NCBI GenBank assembly: GCA_020073495.1
Contig: JAIQFD010000001.1
Span: 310,001 to 374,000 of the forward strand
Direction of reading: 5' to 3'
Length of the DNA: 64,000 bases
DNA from: Terriglobia bacterium
Lineage (GTDB): Bacteria; Acidobacteriota; Terriglobia; Terriglobales; Acidobacteriaceae
In this document: one piece after another, positions 62,296 to 64,000 of the stretch
Numbering within the stretch: position 1 is the first letter of the stretch
How the letters are laid out: each line of letters starts with the position of its first letter
The notes under the pieces: model-generated
What the model saw: only the letters and a program-made list of their open reading frames with translations
Told to the model about the DNA's origin: nothing
Database searches by the model: none
Program-made: the position numbers and the translations under genes

Positions 62296-63186
62296 TCAGC
62301 GAAGCTTGTAGGGGCGCCCGCGGTACATGCCGACACGTTCAACGCCTCGAACGCGGATCAATTGAACGCTGACATTATCGCTGCCGTCGCGTTGATTGGC
62401 AATCGCGACCAGTTCGTGCGCCGCTTCCTGCAAGTCAGCGCGCCGGCTGACGGCGTGGGCCATCTCCGATTCGGTGACCGGGCCGTGCAGCCCGTCGGAA
62501 CACAGCAGCAGGACATCGCCGGGAAGAAGGAGGTTCTCGCAACAGTCGACGGCGACGAAAAGATCGTTTCCCAGCGAGCGGCTGAGGAGGTGGCGAGTGG
62601 GTGCCGCAGCCGCCTCGCGGGCTGAGAGCACGCCCAGCCGGAACTGCTCACCGGCGACGGTATGGTCGCGGGTCAAGAGCCGGGCGTGGCCGCGCCGGAT
62701 GAGGTAACAACGCGAATCACCCACGTGGGCCACGACTGCATGATCGAAGCGAAGAGCGCAGGCCACGATGGTGGTCGCCATGGCCACAGCCCTGGGTACG
62801 GCCGTGCGCCCAGCGTCGTACACATGGGTATTGGCCGCCTGGATCAGACGCGTCAACAAGGCGGCGTGGGGTTCGTCTTTCGGAGCTGTGCGAAAGCCAG
62901 CGGCCAGGTCGTCCACCGCGGTGCGAGAGGCCACGTGTCCCTGCTCCTGTCCGCCGACTCCATCGGCCAGCGCGAACATCCAGCCATGAGTGCGGGCCTG
63001 CTCCGGCGTCGCGGGAAGCGCATGGCCGAGATAATCCTGGTTCTGCTCGCGCACGCAGCCGTGGTCGGAAAGCTGCGCGAACTCGAGATCCAGCACAGAC
63101 GTATGCGCAGGACGGTGCGTGCCGGAGAGCTTGCCGGCCCCGCCAGAGAGCGGCCCTCGAGATTGCTTCAACATTTGCTCCTTCAA
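62296..63186 (-). CDS. PP2C-family Ser/Thr phosphatase
   Basis: A 296-residue PPM phosphatase. Metal-binding motifs are present: NQDYLGH, ALADGVGGQEQGHVAS, AHVGDSRCYL, LLLCSDGL and GSDNVSV. It probably reverses the action of the kinase encoded immediately downstream. The start may be ATG 63186 or the one four codons later (63174). A terminator hairpin lies upstream, belonging to the APC permease gene. Confidence 0.93.
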   Translation of the reverse strand: MKEQMLKQSRGPLSGGAGKLSGTHRPAHTSVLDLEFAQLSDHGCVREQNQDYLGHALPATPEQARTHGWMFALADGVGGQEQGHVASRTAVDDLAAGFRTAPKDEPHAALLTRLIQAANTHVYDAGRTAVPRAVAMATTIVACALRFDHAVVAHVGDSRCYLIRRGHARLLTRDHTVAGEQFRLGVLSAREAAAAPTRHLLSRSLGNDLFVAVDCCENLLLPGDVLLLCSDGLHGPVTESEMAHAVSRRADLQEAAHELVAIANQRDGSDNVSVQLIRVRGVERVGMYRGRPYKLR

Positions 63187-63190
63187 GAAG

Positions 63191-63210
63191 GGGCGGGCCT
63201 AAGCCCGCCC
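63191..63210. terminator. Hairpin between APC permease and PP2C genes
   Basis: A perfect 8-bp stem GGGCGGGC/GCCCGCCC with a CTAA loop, directly after the APC permease stop. No clear T-tract. Confidence 0.55.
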
Positions 63211-63234
63211 ATTCTCACGAGCAATCGCACGTCG

Positions 63235-64000
63235 TCACACCGCCTGTGTCCGGCTTGCGACCAGCGTGGTCCTCCCCATCGTGCGACTGCTGCGGACAAA
63301 GAAGATCCCACCGTAGATCCCCCAGACCAGAGCGATCCCTAAAGCCAGCAGCGGCTCCATCTTTGTGCCGTAGCCCAGGAACGGTCCGACCAGGTAGAAA
63401 ATCATGCAGGCCAGGTTGGCAACCAGCCCGAAGACAGGGATCAAGAGGTGCCGCAGAACGCTGAACTTCGGGTGGCCATGGTAGGCGACGATGCAGATCA
63501 CGCAGCTCAGGCCGTACAGCAGGAAGGTACCGAAGTTCGACGCCAGCGTGATGGTCAGCAGCGAATTGGGCAGCGCCGCCATCTTGTCATGAGTGGTGTA
63601 CCCAAAGCTGGACCAGAAGCCATGGGGCAACGCCTGGATTGCGCTGTCGGTGGGCGCACCGGCGTCGCCGAAGGCCATCACGACCGCGATGCAACCGACC
63701 ACCGCCGAGATCGCCGCCAAGGTCCAGATGGCGCGATGAGGAGTGAGGTTTTTCCCGTGCAGGAAGCCGAAGTGCTCCGGCACTTCCTGATCCTTCCCCA
63801 TGGAGTAGGTCACGCGCGCCCCGGTGTTCATGCAGGACAGAGTGGTTCCGATAAGCGCCAGGAACACGGTGAAGGCCTCGCACAACATGAAGATACGTCC
63901 CCGCCCCGCGCCGAACAGAGCATCGCCCACCATGATCATCATGTCACCGATGGGCGCCGCCGAGCCCGCGGCACTTTGCAGGGTGTAGCCACTGTTGAGG
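63235..64000 (-). CDS. APC-superfamily amino acid permease, C-terminal part
   Basis: The gene continues past the right edge; 254 codons are visible. Several hydrophobic helices are evident (IFMLCEAFTVFLALIGTTL, IWTLAAISAVVGCIAVVMAF, LIPVFGLVANLACMIFYLVG), together with RVTYSMGKDQEVPEHFGFLH, a loop typical of the APC superfamily. The substrate cannot be determined. It ends with a hairpin terminator. Confidence 0.85.
   Translation of the reverse strand, partial: LNSGYTLQSAAGSAAPIGDMMIMVGDALFGAGRGRIFMLCEAFTVFLALIGTTLSCMNTGARVTYSMGKDQEVPEHFGFLHGKNLTPHRAIWTLAAISAVVGCIAVVMAFGDAGAPTDSAIQALPHGFWSSFGYTTHDKMAALPNSLLTITLASNFGTFLLYGLSCVICIVAYHGHPKFSVLRHLLIPVFGLVANLACMIFYLVGPFLGYGTKMEPLLALGIALVWGIYGGIFFVRSSRTMGRTTLVASRTQAV

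Overview
The window looks like a GC-rich chromosomal segment of a soil-type bacterium, most likely an Acidobacteriota (Terriglobia/Koribacter-like). This is inferred from the gene content (two incomplete complex I clusters, a split Fo operon, a VPS10/BNR-repeat protein, secreted hypothetical proteins) and from the intergenic word repeats. No rRNA or complete tRNA gene was seen, so the placement is inference.

Left part (1-13.4 kb): a truncated DCC-family protein, a STAS protein, two radical SAM enzymes on either side of a secreted DUF1326 protein, ribBA, a small Cys-rich protein, a MerR regulator with two palindromic operator half-sites, thiS, a glutamine-amidotransferase-like gene whose catalytic cysteine codon is an in-frame TGA followed by a SECIS-like stem-loop, ada, and a large secreted VPS10/BNR protein.

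Energy block (13.4-41.5 kb): nuo cluster 1 on the + strand (A-C-D-E-F-G-H-J-K-L-M-N) behind a clear sigma-70-type promoter; an ABC ATPase/permease pair; a small Fo operon (atpZ-atpI-atpB-atpE); then nuo cluster 2 on the - strand (A-C-D-H-I-J-K-L-M-N) with its own promoter. Neither cluster carries nuoB. Cluster 1 lacks nuoI and cluster 2 lacks nuoE, nuoF and nuoG, so both depend on at least one gene outside the window. Several spacers in these operons carry 6-9 bp words repeated with small changes, in many cases followed by their reverse complement.

Right part (41.6-64 kb): lysS, an SRPBCC protein, then a two-gene island of visibly lower GC encoding an EVE-domain protein with a nuclease-like C-terminus and a HEPN-motif protein (candidate defence module). 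Next is a repeat-rich stretch (46.4-49.6 kb) with multi-hairpin repeats, a REP-associated-type (IS200-like) transposase flanked by inverted hairpins, a cupin and an orphan RHH protein. An adhE-STAS pair follows, lying between two copies of a ~33 bp direct repeat and next to a fragment resembling the 3' half of a tRNA. The end of the window holds a lipoprotein, a methyltransferase, a beta-carbonic anhydrase, a frameshifted RsuA-type pseudouridine synthase, a STAS protein, an Amt-type transporter with an altered twin-His site, a PP2C phosphatase/Ser-Thr kinase pair and the C-terminal part of an APC permease.
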